Source: Paenibacillus pedocola
GTDB lineage: Bacteria > Bacillota > Bacilli > Paenibacillales > Paenibacillaceae
Length of the DNA stretch: 64,000 nucleotides
Assembly: GCF_031599675.1 (NCBI RefSeq)
Contig: NZ_CP134223.1
Coordinates: 1,550,001 to 1,614,000, forward strand
Direction of reading: 5' to 3'
Shown here one piece after another: positions 9,336 through 19,860 of this stretch (its first letter is position 1; every line of letters begins with the position of its first letter). Under the pieces are notes generated by a model. The model did no database searches. It saw nothing but the letters and a program-made list of their open reading frames with translations, and had not been told where the DNA came from. Both the position numbers and the translations under genes were made by a program.

Positions 9336-9716
9336 AAGCGCCCCCAATGGCTTTTTTGTCCTATATAGATTGAACTTATGAATTTTCTTTTTTGGGGATT
9401 AGCCGTGACTACAGAGAATATTTGGGCTTCCGGCCGCTGTTAGGTTTGGATTTCCTTGAATTTAACTGCTTATCGCAGTAGAAATCCAAACCTAAAGGCG
9501 GACGCTACCGCTCCTCCAGCTCCAAAATTCTCCTCCGCCACTTTTCCCCTTTAATGTATATTTTAAGTTAAATCTATATAGTAGCTTTATTCTACTATAA
9601 ACAAAGAAACAAAATCTTCCTTTTCTGTGCGGAACTTCATGCTGTTGTCACGAAAACGTGAACCTGTGTGCAGGCAGCCATTCACCGGATAAATCCGCAG
9701 CAGATGCTAAAAGCCC
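9336..9716. other. Intergenic region with a large inverted repeat
   Basis: About 380 bases without a credible gene. It holds the 54-base inverted-repeat element described separately, then a C/T-rich stretch and an A/T-rich stretch. The promoter of the leftward DUF2339 gene should lie near 9350-9420 but no clear -35/-10 pair was found. Confidence 0.5.
9441..9494. repeat. Nested inverted repeat (REP-like element)
   Basis: Two 13-base perfect arms, TAGGTTTGGATTT (9441-9453) and AAATCCAAACCTA (9482-9494), enclose a smaller hairpin ACTGC-TTATC-GCAGT. There is no T tract on either side in the terminator position, so it is not a standard terminator. It may be a dispersed intergenic repeat; only one copy is in this window. 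Confidence 0.5.
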
Positions 9717-9760
9717 AAAAAATCCGCAAGCCTCCAGGAGCTGGAGAGGCTTGCGGATTT
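9717..9760 (-). terminator. Terminator of the GH1 gene
   Basis: A long stem (AATCCGCAAGCCTCCAG pairing with CTGGAGAGGCTTGCGGATT, with a 2-base bulge) lies just after the GH1 stop codon. Read on the minus strand it ends in TTTTTT. Confidence 0.8.
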
Positions 9761-9778
9761 TGATCTGCCTGATCTATT

Positions 9779-11197
<1,419 letters not shown>

Positions 11198-11239
11198 TTA
11201 TCCCGCCTTTTTATAGATGTTGTGAGAGTTATGGTATGC

Positions 11240-11286
11240 TTATAATATGTCCTACAATTGCATGCTAAATGTTGTAACGCGTTACA
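11240..11286. promoter_or_regulatory. LacI-type operator and candidate promoter between GH1 and lacI-like genes
   Basis: A 14-bp perfect palindrome TGTAACGCGTTACA at 11273-11286 is the form of a LacI-family operator with central CG. A TATAAT box on the plus strand at 11241-11246 precedes it; the best upstream -35 match (TTGTGA, 11220-11225) is only 15 bases away. Binding here would block both the regulator gene and probably the divergent GH1 gene. Confidence 0.6.
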
Positions 11287-11323
11287 TGTCAAGTATATTT
11301 TTTGAAAAGTTAAGGAGAGCCTC

Positions 11324-12295
11324 ATGTCGAATCTTGATCAAATTGCCAAGCTGTCGGGATTTTCCAAAGCCACCGTGTCGAGAGTGCTGAATCATTCCCC
11401 CCATGTGAGCCAGGCGACGAGAGATAAAATTACGAATATCATGGAGGAGCTGGATTATGTTCCAAACGGCAATGCCATCTCCTTGTCCAAAGGGCAGACC
11501 CAGCAGATTGGCATGGTTACGGAGGGTATTAATGAAGTGATGCTGCCGTTCCTGAACAGCTTCGTCGAGACGGCAAGCGGGCATGGATACCAGACGATTA
11601 TATATACTTCGGGCGGCGATCCCCAAAAAGAGCTCCAGGCCTTCGAGGATATGCGCAGAAAAAGAGTGGATGCGCTGGTGATCAGTACTTGTGTTAATGA
11701 TCTGGCCCTGTTAGGCTCCTACTGCAAATATGGTCCGATAGTGTCCTGGCAGCGGATGGAGCTTGCGGAGATTGCTTCGGTTGCGATGAACCAATATGAC
11801 GGCTATATGCTGGGGCTTGAACATGTTATTCAAAAGGGATACACCCGTATTGCTAATGCATTCGGCAGGCCCAGCAGTATGAATACCCTCAGCCGCATCA
11901 ACGCTTATCAGGACATGATGAGGAAATACGGACTGCCTGTACACCCCCACTGGTCACGCACCGGTGTATATTCTATCCGTCAAGGAGAGCAGCTGGTCCG
12001 GGAGTTGCTGGGCGGCGCAGAGGAGCGGCCGAGTGCCATTCTCTGCGCCAATGACCTGGTAGCGGCAGGCATTGTGAGTGAAGCACGCCGGCAGCAGCTG
12101 CGGATTCCGGAAGATTTGGCCGTCGTTGGCTTCGATAATACAGAGCTTGCCCACACGCTCGGGATCACCTCCGTGTATAATCCCATTGCTGACCAGGCGA
12201 AGAATGCCTTTCATCTGCTGCTCAGCAAGCTGAAGGGTGTGGAAGAAGAGCAGCAGAAGCTGCAGTACAGTCTGGTTCAGCGGGCCACTACGTAA
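11324..12295 (+). CDS. LacI-family transcriptional regulator
   Basis: This 323-residue protein has an N-terminal LacI helix-turn-helix (LDQIAKLSGFSKATVSRVLN, residues 3-22) and the hinge region, followed by a periplasmic-binding-protein-like sensor domain ending in the usual AVVGFDNTELAHTLGITSVYNP. It is divergent from the GH1 gene with a palindromic operator in the gap, so it most likely represses GH1 and itself until a phospho-sugar or sugar binds. The start has the ribosome site AAGGAGAGC. A strong terminator follows. Confidence 0.92.
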   Translation: MSNLDQIAKLSGFSKATVSRVLNHSPHVSQATRDKITNIMEELDYVPNGNAISLSKGQTQQIGMVTEGINEVMLPFLNSFVETASGHGYQTIIYTSGGDPQKELQAFEDMRRKRVDALVISTCVNDLALLGSYCKYGPIVSWQRMELAEIASVAMNQYDGYMLGLEHVIQKGYTRIANAFGRPSSMNTLSRINAYQDMMRKYGLPVHPHWSRTGVYSIRQGEQLVRELLGGAEERPSAILCANDLVAAGIVSEARRQQLRIPEDLAVVGFDNTELAHTLGITSVYNPIADQAKNAFHLLLSKLKGVEEEQQKLQYSLVQRATT

Positions 12296-12304
12296 TAATC
12301 CGTA

Positions 12305-12362
12305 AAAAAGAAGAGCCTTCCCGAACGTCATTCATGACGATTGGGAAGGCTTCTTTTTTAGG
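12305..12362. terminator. Bidirectional terminator between lacI-like and araC-like genes
   Basis: AAGAAGAGCCTTCCC and GGGAAGGCTTCTT form the outer stem around an inner hairpin (ACGTCA-TTCA-TGACG). T tracts lie on both sides, so it can serve both convergent genes. Confidence 0.85.
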
Positions 12363-12376
12363 GTGGAATTCATCCT

Positions 12377-13213
12377 CTACCGTAAGCTCGACGGCGTATT
12401 GTGCCTGAATTGTTTGAACACCCGGTTGAAGGTTCTTACATTCGTAAATCCGCAGTCGAGGGCAATATCGATGATCGACTTATCCGTATTCAGCAGCATC
12501 TCTTCCGCCTTGTTCACCCGGATATGGTTCAGGTAGGAGATAAAGCTCATGCCTGTGGTGCTCTTGAAGAACCGGGAGAAGTAGAACAGGCTCATATCCG
12601 CCTGCTTGGCTGCATCCTCCAGGGTGATCATGCTCGAATAGTGGGTCTCCAGATAATCGAGTACGGCCTGCATGATCTTCATGCTGGTCATCCGTCGCTT
12701 GTCCTTTTTCTGATCGGCGGGCTCACAAGGGAGATGCCGCAGGATCAGCCCGCAGAGCTCATACAGCATTCCGGTAATGAACAGCTCATGCTGCGGCAAC
12801 TCAGCTTCAGACTCCTGATTCAACTGGAGAATAAGCTGAGACGCCCTGGAAAGAAGCTGTATTCCGGCAGCTGTGTTTGTGTCACCTGCGGTGATAAAAG
12901 GGCTTGTCAGGCGAACGTCCTTCGGCCAGCCTCCGGGGCTGCCGATCAGCTGGGGATGAAAGATCAGCAGCAGAATGGTCGATTCGCAGTCACTGCTATC
13001 ATAATAGTGAATGTCTCCGCTGCTGCATATTGCCATATCTCCCTTGTGAAGAACCCGGCTCTCCAGATTAATCCCCATGCGGATGGAGCCCTCACACACA
13101 TACATAAGTTCAAGATCATTATGCCAATGGGCAAGGAAATTCAAATTATGCGAATGGTCGCAGCTGAATGGGAGGGTGGAATGATACAAGCGGTTTTCAT
13201 GATAAGCCTTCAT
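12377..13213 (-). CDS. AraC-family regulator with cupin sensor
   Basis: This 278-residue protein has an N-terminal cupin-type sugar-binding domain (FLAHWHNDLELMYVCEGSI...GDMAICSSGDIHYY) and a C-terminal double helix-turn-helix (ITLEDAAKQADMSLFYFSRF...IDIALDCGFTNVRTFNRVFKQF). ATG 13213 is chosen over an upstream frame opening at 13270 because AAGGAGCTCCGT stands directly before it. It is divergent from the ThuA/oxidoreductase/GH43 operon, which it probably activates in response to a sugar. Confidence 0.9.
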   Translation of the reverse strand: MKAYHENRLYHSTLPFSCDHSHNLNFLAHWHNDLELMYVCEGSIRMGINLESRVLHKGDMAICSSGDIHYYDSSDCESTILLLIFHPQLIGSPGGWPKDVRLTSPFITAGDTNTAAGIQLLSRASQLILQLNQESEAELPQHELFITGMLYELCGLILRHLPCEPADQKKDKRRMTSMKIMQAVLDYLETHYSSMITLEDAAKQADMSLFYFSRFFKSTTGMSFISYLNHIRVNKAEEMLLNTDKSIIDIALDCGFTNVRTFNRVFKQFRHNTPSSLR

Positions 13214-13384
13214 ACGGAGCTCCTTTGATTTTAATACAACAGCAAGCCGTTTATTCTTGGATAATAGCAAAAAATGACCATCCAGGCAATGAAAATGACG
13301 AGCCGTAATAGAGCGCTTGCATTACAATTGAACTGAGCGAATATACAATATCCATTCTTTATAATCCAAAGGAGCATGTAATTC

Positions 13385-14044
13385 ATGACGAAAAAAGCAC
13401 TGATTGTTAGAGGCGGATGGGATGGGCATGAACCGGTCCAGGTATCTGAAGTTTTCGCTGAACTGCTGCGGGGAGAAAGCTTTGAAGTTGAGATCTCCGA
13501 TACGTTAGATAGCTTCAAGGATGAAGAGAAATTGCTCGCGCTGAATCTGATCGTTCCAATCTGGACGATGGGCGAGATCAGCAATGAGCAGCTTCAGCCT
13601 GTACTGAAGGCCGTAGAATCCGGAGTAGGTCTGGCAGGGTGCCACGGCGGCATGTGCGATTCCTTCCGCAACAGTGTGGAATGGCAATTTATGACCGGAT
13701 CGCAATGGGTGGCCCATCCGTTTAACGACGGCGTGGACTATGAGGTCAACATGGTGCCTTCCAGCTCCAGTCCGATTGTTGAAGGAATTAAGGATTTCAA
13801 AGTGAAATCGGAGCAGTATTATCTGCATGTAGATCCTACGGTGAATGTACTGGCAACCACCACTTTTCCAGTAAGCGAAGGGCCTCATTCCGCTAATGGA
13901 GCCATTACGATGCCTGTCGTGTATACCAAAAAATGGGGTGCAGGCAAAGTGTTCTATAACTCGCTTGGCCATCATGCCGACATTTTCGATATCCCGGAAG
14001 CAAAAGAACTGATGCGCAGAGGCTTCGTGTGGGCTGCCAGATAA
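13385..14044 (+). CDS. ThuA-like domain protein
   Basis: This 219-residue protein is a class-I glutamine-amidotransferase-fold protein of the ThuA type (KALIVRGGWDGHEPVQVSEVF; GVGLAGCHGGMCDSFRNSVEW; VAHPFNDGVDYEVN). ThuA proteins occur with Gfo/Idh/MocA dehydrogenases in disaccharide 3-keto catabolism, and here the next gene is such a dehydrogenase. The start has AAAGGAGCATGTAATTC upstream. First gene of a three-gene operon with the oxidoreductase and GH43; regulated probably by the divergent AraC protein. Confidence 0.88.
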   Translation: MTKKALIVRGGWDGHEPVQVSEVFAELLRGESFEVEISDTLDSFKDEEKLLALNLIVPIWTMGEISNEQLQPVLKAVESGVGLAGCHGGMCDSFRNSVEWQFMTGSQWVAHPFNDGVDYEVNMVPSSSSPIVEGIKDFKVKSEQYYLHVDPTVNVLATTTFPVSEGPHSANGAITMPVVYTKKWGAGKVFYNSLGHHADIFDIPEAKELMRRGFVWAAR

Positions 14045-14078
14045 CTCAAGTGACTATATAACGTAAGGTGGGATCGTT

Positions 14079-15182
14079 TTGGATAAGGTTAAGGTCGGAA
14101 TTGTCGGCTGCGGCAATATCAGCGGGATCTATTTTGAGAATCTTACACAGCTGTTTGTAAATACAGAAGTTTTCGCATGTGCGGATGTGTTCAGAGAACG
14201 GGCAGAGGAAGCGGCTGAGAAATATGGCATTCCGCATGTCTGGACTACTGAAGAATTACTTGCTTCTGATGATATTCAAATTGTAGTCAATTTGACTACA
14301 CCTGCAGGGCATTTCGAGGTATGCAAGCAGGCCTTGCTCTCAGGCAAGCATGTCTATGTGGAGAAACCGTTATCGCTATCGCTGGAGCATGGGAATGAAC
14401 TGGTTAAACTGGCGGAAGAAAAAGGCCTGATGATCGGCTGCGCCCCCGATACCTTCCTGGGTGCCGGACTTCAGACCTGCCGGAAATTAATCGATGACGG
14501 GTTTATCGGGGAGCCGGTGGCCGCGTCAGCGTTCATGGTCTGTCACGGGCATGAGAGCTGGCACCCGGACCCGGAATTCTATTACAAGGCCGGCGGAGGT
14601 CCGATGTTCGATATGGGACCTTATTATCTCACTGCGCTGGTATCTCTCCTGGGACCGGCTGCGACGGTATGCGGCATGACCAAAACTTCCTTCCCGCAGC
14701 GTACGATCACCAGCACGAAGAAGTTCGGGCAGAAGATTGATGTTGAGGTACCGACCCATGTTGCCGGTACGGTACAATTCGTCAGCGGCGCAGTGGCCAC
14801 GGTCGTTACAAGCTTCGATGTCTGGGACAGCACGCTGCCCCGCATCGAGATTTACGGAACCCGCGGGACATTGATTGTTCCCGATCCCAACACCTTCGGT
14901 GGGCCGATCCTGCTGAAGCCGGCGGACGGCAGCGCGTTTACGGAAATTCCGCTGGTGCATAATTATGCCGGCAATAGCAGGGGGATCGGTGTCGCCGACA
15001 TCGCGGACTGCATCACGTCCGGCAACAAGCCCCGGGCGGCTGGCGAGCTGGCGGGCCATGTCCTTGAAATCATGCACGCCTTCCATACCAGCTCCGATTC
15101 CAAACGTTATGTGGAGCTGGCAACCCGCTGTGAACAGCCAAGACCCTTGCCGCTTGGTCTCATTAAAGGCTATCTGAGTTAG
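14079..15182 (+). CDS. Gfo/Idh/MocA family NAD(P)-dependent oxidoreductase
   Basis: This 367-residue protein has the N-terminal Rossmann motif VGIVGCGNISGIYFENL and the family's EKPLSLS motif near residue 95 (catalytic Lys), then the C-terminal alpha/beta domain. It begins with TTG, supported by AAGGTGGGA 7 bases upstream. Members oxidise or reduce sugars at various hydroxyls; pairing with ThuA suggests 3-keto-sugar chemistry on a glycoside. The GH43 gene follows by about 37 bases. Confidence 0.9.
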   Translation: MDKVKVGIVGCGNISGIYFENLTQLFVNTEVFACADVFRERAEEAAEKYGIPHVWTTEELLASDDIQIVVNLTTPAGHFEVCKQALLSGKHVYVEKPLSLSLEHGNELVKLAEEKGLMIGCAPDTFLGAGLQTCRKLIDDGFIGEPVAASAFMVCHGHESWHPDPEFYYKAGGGPMFDMGPYYLTALVSLLGPAATVCGMTKTSFPQRTITSTKKFGQKIDVEVPTHVAGTVQFVSGAVATVVTSFDVWDSTLPRIEIYGTRGTLIVPDPNTFGGPILLKPADGSAFTEIPLVHNYAGNSRGIGVADIADCITSGNKPRAAGELAGHVLEIMHAFHTSSDSKRYVELATRCEQPRPLPLGLIKGYLS

Positions 15183-15219
15183 AGCAATCCAGTGAATATA
15201 TTATAAGGAGTCTAAAATC

Positions 15220-16203
15220 ATGACGAACATCAAACCCAATCAACCGCTTGTTACCCACATCTATACTGCTGATCCGTCAGCCCATGTTTTTGAGAATAAA
15301 ATTTATATCTATCCTTCACACGATCTGGATCACGACGGGCCGGATAACGATAATGGGGACCAATACGCGATGGAGGATTATCATGTATTGTCTCTGGATA
15401 ACTTCGATGCTTCTGTCGTGGATCATGGGGAAGCTCTGCACCTGCGGGATGTTCCATGGGCTTCCGCCCAGATGTGGGCACCGGATGCTGCGTACAAGAA
15501 CAATAAATACTATCTGTACTTCCCTGCACGTGATCATGACGGAATATTCAGGCTGGGTGTGGCAACGGGAGATTCCCCTGCCGGACCTTTCCAGGCGGAG
15601 CCGGATTATATTAAGGGCAGCTACAGCATAGATCCTGCCGTATTAGTGGATGAGGACGATCAAGCCTATATTTATTTCGGCGGACTCTGGGGCGGACAGC
15701 TGGAAAAATGGCAGACCGGCAGCTTTGAGCCGTCACAGACAGAGGGGCCACCGGCAGACAAGCCGGCGATCGGCCCGCGTGTAGCATTGCTGAGCGAGGA
15801 TATGCTGTCATTTGCGGGAGAGCCTCAGGAAATTTCGATCGTGGATGAAGACGGCAATCCGATTCTCGCCGGTGACGAAGATCGGAGATATTTTGAAGGA
15901 CCATGGGTTCACAAATACAACGATTATTACTACCTGTCGTATTCAACCGGCACTACTCACAAGCTGGTTTACGGCATCAGCAAGAATCCGCTGGGACCGT
16001 TCACCTTCAAAGGGACCATCCTTACTCCGGTCATCGGATGGACGACCCACCATTCTATCGTTCAGTTTGAGGATAAATGGTATCTGTTCTATCATGACAG
16101 CTCCTTATCCGAAGGCGTCAATCACAAACGCTGCGTGAAATATACAGAGCTGAAATATAATGCCGACGGAACCATTCAAACGATAGATCCTTATGCAGAG
16201 TAA
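15220..16203 (+). CDS. Glycoside hydrolase family 43 (intracellular)
   Basis: This 327-residue five-bladed beta-propeller enzyme has the three GH43 acidic residues in order: Asp18 (TADPSAHVF), Asp138 (SIDPAVLVD) and Glu226 (YFEGPWVHKY). It lacks a signal peptide, so it acts inside the cell, probably on arabinose- or xylose-containing oligosaccharides (arabinofuranosidase or xylosidase type). The ribosome site is AAGGAGTC. It is the last gene of the ThuA operon and is followed by a terminator. Confidence 0.92.
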   Translation: MTNIKPNQPLVTHIYTADPSAHVFENKIYIYPSHDLDHDGPDNDNGDQYAMEDYHVLSLDNFDASVVDHGEALHLRDVPWASAQMWAPDAAYKNNKYYLYFPARDHDGIFRLGVATGDSPAGPFQAEPDYIKGSYSIDPAVLVDEDDQAYIYFGGLWGGQLEKWQTGSFEPSQTEGPPADKPAIGPRVALLSEDMLSFAGEPQEISIVDEDGNPILAGDEDRRYFEGPWVHKYNDYYYLSYSTGTTHKLVYGISKNPLGPFTFKGTILTPVIGWTTHHSIVQFEDKWYLFYHDSSLSEGVNHKRCVKYTELKYNADGTIQTIDPYAE

Positions 16204-16248
16204 GCTTTCAGGAAATAGAATGAATATAGTGTGCTGCAACTAGTAGAG

Positions 16249-16292
16249 GACTGCGGATATCTGCCCTTAGGGGAGAATCTGCAGTCTTTTTA
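16249..16292 (+). terminator. Terminator of the GH43 operon
   Basis: GACTGCGGAT pairs imperfectly with ATCTGCAGTC around a C/G-rich inner part and is followed by TTTTTAC. Confidence 0.7.
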
Positions 16293-16409
16293 CATGTATG
16301 CGGTGCGCATTTGTTAGCATTCTTACACCTTTGAGGGATGGAAAGTCGGCGTCAAACCTCTATACTCTATGTGTGAAATAGAAACCTGACGGAAAAGGAT
16401 GTGAGAGAT

Positions 16410-17510
16410 TTGAAGGAATATGACTATTCGTTGGATGCTATCAAAGGGTTTAGCTGTATTTTGATGATTGTGGCTCATATTCCTATTTATTTTAATGGTA
16501 ATGAACGTGTGTTTCAGATTATCGCCAGTTTGGCACCTGTACTGTTCTTTGCGGTCTCGGGTGTTACTACCACCTTCCAGGCCCGTAGAAAAAGCTTCCT
16601 GTCGCTGTTTAGCTTCTATGTGCTTTTCGCTGTCATCGGATTCTCGTATAATCTCATGTGGAGACCGGATGTTCAGGCTTTTTCAGTAATGGATGTTCCC
16701 CAGATCATCACACTCGGAGTACTCAGTGTATTTCTCCTGGAGAAATATTTGAAGCCCGCGCCCGTTGTGTATCTCCTCTTGCCGCTTCTACTTTTCTCAG
16801 TACATTATTTCATCGGGAACCACTTGCCGGACTTTCCGCTGAAATCCATGCTGTTCACGGAGACGATAGGCTTCACTTATTTCCCCTGGATATTTGCTTT
16901 TGTGGCTGGAGTGTTCGCTTACAGATGCAGCAATAAGGTGAACCTTATTTTAGCTCTGGGTGCAGCGCTGTTATTGGGCATATTCTCTTACGGAGGACTG
17001 CATGAGGCGGATTTTATTAAATATAATATGTCCGTGAAATATTTTCTGCTGTCCCTGGCCATTTTATTTGGAGCCTTTTTCATCTTCAGAAGGAAACCGA
17101 GTTATTCACCCTCTAACTTGATTATATTTTTCGGGCAGCATTCGTTTTTATTTTTATTTACCCATCTGTTCTTTATCCTAACTTTTGACCGTCTCGGTTT
17201 GGGCAGTCTGTACATTGTCCTCATGTGGGGGCTGGTTTTGGGCTGTACTTATGTAGCGATGCGAATCCTGCTGTGGCTTAACCGATACATAGATTCATAC
17301 CTGAACCATCCGGTGCCCTGGGTTATTATCGTTCTTGCCGTTGTAGCAATCCCTGTGCTAATTTCCAACTCAGATTTAGTCATTCTTTCGGAAGCTGCGT
17401 TAGGTATTCTCTTTTCGCTGAATTACAAAAAACTGTCCAGTCTGATGCCTGCAAGCCCATCTCCCCGCGACAGGGCGGCCCTTCAGGAAGTGATCCATGA
17501 GAAGGCTTAA
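16410..17510 (+). CDS. Multi-pass membrane protein, acyltransferase-3 like
   Basis: This 366-residue protein opens with YSLDAIKGFSCILMIVAHIPIYF, the first-helix motif of membrane acyltransferases (acyltransferase 3 / OpgC / heparan-glucosaminide acetyltransferase types), and has about ten hydrophobic segments. Such proteins acylate surface sugars or secondary metabolites. TTG 16410 is chosen over GTG 16401 because the site AAAAGGA ends at 16399, too close to the GTG. It stands alone between terminators; substrate unknown. Confidence 0.6.
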   Translation: MKEYDYSLDAIKGFSCILMIVAHIPIYFNGNERVFQIIASLAPVLFFAVSGVTTTFQARRKSFLSLFSFYVLFAVIGFSYNLMWRPDVQAFSVMDVPQIITLGVLSVFLLEKYLKPAPVVYLLLPLLLFSVHYFIGNHLPDFPLKSMLFTETIGFTYFPWIFAFVAGVFAYRCSNKVNLILALGAALLLGIFSYGGLHEADFIKYNMSVKYFLLSLAILFGAFFIFRRKPSYSPSNLIIFFGQHSFLFLFTHLFFILTFDRLGLGSLYIVLMWGLVLGCTYVAMRILLWLNRYIDSYLNHPVPWVIIVLAVVAIPVLISNSDLVILSEAALGILFSLNYKKLSSLMPASPSPRDRAALQEVIHEKA

Positions 17511-17588
17511 TGCCGATTAGTACGTATCGTACCAGCTAATGATGGGCAGCGAGATGGCATTATTCGATTAGAAAGAATGTTGAATTTG

Positions 17589-17632
17589 AAAAAGGGTCCT
17601 GCCGGCAATTTCAGCCTGCAGGACTCTTTTTC
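17589..17632. terminator. Bidirectional terminator between acyltransferase-like and GH8 genes
   Basis: GTCCTGC pairs with GCAGGAC in a longer, slightly mismatched stem flanked by AAAA on the left and TTTTT on the right. It serves the two convergent genes. Confidence 0.8.
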
Positions 17633-17665
17633 TGTACCGCTATAAAGTTGAACTCGTTTTAGATC

Positions 17666-18811
17666 CTATCCATAAATCCGGTAATTTCCACTCAAGGCCA
17701 GCAGGCTGAAGAAATACAAGCAGTTGTCGTAATACCGCCTTACACCGGTACGGAGCGGTGTATTCCAGAACTGTCTGACGAAGTGCTCGGTATCGGGGCC
17801 GTCAGCTGCCAGTGAGGCCATGGCGAGCGTAGCCAGCAGCCCGACCGGATGCAGGGACGGCTCCTCAAAAGGCTGGCCGTCAATGGTATACCGGCGGTAA
17901 TCTGTAATCTCAATATCCCGGAAAAAGGCCTGGATCCGGTTCGACTGCTCCACCTGCCAGGGATCCCTGCGGAACCATTCGTAATCGAGCCCGATGTTGG
18001 CCGCCACACGGTAGGCATCGCTGAAGAAGTGACGGTAGTCACCATGCGGCTGGGGTTCAGCCGGTGATCCGTCATAATTGGCGTATTCCGGCGACAGGCC
18101 GGTTACCGGATGACAAGCGGTGTGCAAGTAAGCGCGGCTGGCCTCTGCGGCTTTGGTCCAGAAGGCTCTATCCTGATCATCCGCCTGCAGGGCGAACAAT
18201 TCATAGAAATGCGGCAGATGGTAAGACGGATCGCTGAAAGGAGATTCGGGAATGAATTTGATCAGCCGGGTCTGCGGGTCCCACATCGGGTCCCCTTCGC
18301 CGTTCTCCCCTTGATGCACACAAGCATGGAGAATGATCCGGGCCTGCTTGGAATAATTGAACGGCTCGGGCCCGTCACCCCAGCGGCTTGAGGCAAAGAA
18401 CAGCGCCATCGCGAAGAATTCTTCTCCATCCGGTGCTGGACCCGGGGAGAGCCGTGTTCCGTCGGGTTTACAATGCCAGGCAAAATAATCCTTGTAGCGG
18501 CCATCCGTATGCTGCATGAAGACCTTGGCGAACTTCCACAGCCGGTCGAATTCCTCTTTCTTGTTCAACTGAACAGCCATCATCATTCCGTAGGACATGC
18601 CCTCTGACCGCACATCCGAGTTGCCCGTATCCACAATATAACCCTTATCGGCATCCATTGGATGGTAAATGCGGACCTCGGGTGCACCGTAGAACAATTC
18701 CGTCCACGTATGCTCAAGTCTGTTGCTGATTTCCTCATCACTCAACCCAAGCTCACTGAACAGATTTCGGTATTCACGCGTATAAAAGGAACCCTCTTTG
18801 CAGATTTTCAT
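17666..18811 (-). CDS. GH8 reducing-end xylose-releasing exo-oligoxylanase
   Basis: This 381-residue protein closely follows the known Rex enzymes of Bacillus: GSFYTREYRNLFSELG near the start, DTGNSDVRSEGMSYGMMMA with the acid Glu70, GPAPDGEEFFAMALFFASSRWGDG, and Asp265 in HFFSDAYRVA as likely base. It removes xylose from the reducing end of xylo-oligosaccharides in the cytoplasm (no signal peptide). ATG 18811 is chosen over TTG 18847: CTGGAGG lies before it, and this start places the acid Glu at residue 70 as in Rex. A catabolite-repression-like site lies upstream. Confidence 0.9.
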   Translation of the reverse strand: MKICKEGSFYTREYRNLFSELGLSDEEISNRLEHTWTELFYGAPEVRIYHPMDADKGYIVDTGNSDVRSEGMSYGMMMAVQLNKKEEFDRLWKFAKVFMQHTDGRYKDYFAWHCKPDGTRLSPGPAPDGEEFFAMALFFASSRWGDGPEPFNYSKQARIILHACVHQGENGEGDPMWDPQTRLIKFIPESPFSDPSYHLPHFYELFALQADDQDRAFWTKAAEASRAYLHTACHPVTGLSPEYANYDGSPAEPQPHGDYRHFFSDAYRVAANIGLDYEWFRRDPWQVEQSNRIQAFFRDIEITDYRRYTIDGQPFEEPSLHPVGLLATLAMASLAADGPDTEHFVRQFWNTPLRTGVRRYYDNCLYFFSLLALSGNYRIYG

Positions 18812-19158
18812 CGCAGCCTCCAGGTGTTGAAGTTTGATTGTGCCCAAAGTATAGCATAGGAGGAGGTGTCCAAATTAAAGCGCTTTCCCGAAAAAGTATA
18901 GCTGCTGCCACTCATTGGTTATTCATAAAATCTGTTCATTCTGCAGCGCCGAAATTGGAGCATAACCGTTGGCGCTGGACTTCATGAACCCGGGCGCTTG
19001 CAGAAGTGGATATCCATAAACTTTCTCCTCTCCTAGTTGTACCAATTTCCCCGTACATGCACTTCTAGGCACTAACCCACATAGAATAAAAGGACCATGA
19101 ACCCGTAGTTCTCACTACTGTCCGGTTTCATTGTACATGTACGGGAGGTGTCGCCAAG
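18812..19158. other. Divergent upstream region of GH8 and sigK genes
   Basis: This 347-base gap holds the leftward GH8 promoter region with the cre-like site at 18875-18888 and, on the right, the presumed mother-cell promoter of sigK. CATAGAAT at 19080-19087 resembles a SigE-type -10 (CATACAnT), but I find no convincing -35 for it. No open frame of interest is seen. Confidence 0.45.
18875..18888. promoter_or_regulatory. cre-like catabolite repression site
   Basis: TTAAAGCGCTTTCC matches the CcpA site consensus TGWAARCGYTWNCW at 12 of 14 positions. It lies about 65 bases before the GH8 start, where CcpA could repress an oligoxylanase gene when preferred sugars are present. Confidence 0.45.
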
Positions 19159-19860
19159 TTGCCAGGAATAATAAGCACGATAGCGCTGCTGATCAAAGAA
19201 CTGACATTGCTGGTATCCTACGTAAGAAATAATGCTTTCCCCCAGCCCCTGTCTGAACAGGATGAGAGCAAATACTTAGGAATGATGGCCGAGGGAGACG
19301 CCAAAGCGCGAAATTTGCTGATTGAGCATAATCTGCGGCTTGTTGCCCATATAGTCAAAAAATTCGACAACACCGGCGAAGACATGGAGGACCTGATCTC
19401 CATCGGCACCATCGGGCTGATCAAAGCAATTGAAAGCTACCGGCCCAACAAGGGCACGAAGCTCGCCACTTTTGCCGCCCGCTGTATAGAAAACGAAATC
19501 CTGATGCATTTGAGATCGCTTAAAAAGACCAAAAAGGACGTATCCCTGCATGATCCTATAGGGACAGATAAGGAAGGTAACGAAATTACTCTCATCGATA
19601 TCCTTGGCTCCGATGCGGATGATATTGTTAAGGAAGTCGATCTGAAAATCGAGAAGAGCAAGATATATCGTAATCTTGATATATTGGATGAACGTGAGAA
19701 AGAAGTCGTCGTTGGCCGCTTCGGGCTGGACACCGGCGGGGAGGAGCGGACGCAGCGGGAGATTGCGAAGGATCTGGGGATTTCGCGGAGTTATGTGTCG
19801 CGGATAGAGAAGCGGGCGCTCATGAAGCTGTATCATGAGTTTTATAAGGCGAAGCGGTGA
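19159..19860 (+). CDS. sigK: Pro-sigma-K, late mother-cell sporulation sigma factor (intact)
   Basis: This 233-residue sigma-70 family factor directs late mother-cell transcription in sporulation. It keeps the whole SigK plan: a hydrophobic pro-sequence ([20 protein letters not shown]) to be removed at the membrane, region 2 ([14 protein letters not shown]...[17 protein letters not shown]), and region 4 ([33 protein letters not shown]). It begins with TTG, 8 bases after GGGAGGTG. The coding sequence is continuous, with no intervening skin-type element, yet its 3' part is repeated as fragments at 29.5, 31.9, 38.1 and 52.96 kb. Sequence 19355-19367 (TCAAAAAATTCGA) is the point where two of those fragments begin. 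Confidence 0.95.
   Translation: MPGIISTIALLIKELTLLVSYVRNNAFPQPLSEQDESKYLGMMAEGDAKARNLLIEHNLRLVAHIVKKFDNTGEDMEDLISIGTIGLIKAIESYRPNKGTKLATFAARCIENEILMHLRSLKKTKKDVSLHDPIGTDKEGNEITLIDILGSDADDIVKEVDLKIEKSKIYRNLDILDEREKEVVVGRFGLDTGGEERTQREIAKDLGISRSYVSRIEKRALMKLYHEFYKAKR

Noticed and set aside
12401-13228. 275-codon plus-strand open frame
   Set aside because: Antisense shadow of the AraC regulator gene, without a ribosome site or domain.
19276-19836. Minus-strand open frame over sigK, also seen opposite copies B and C
   Set aside because: It recurs only because sigK recurs; it has no ribosome site and no independent features.
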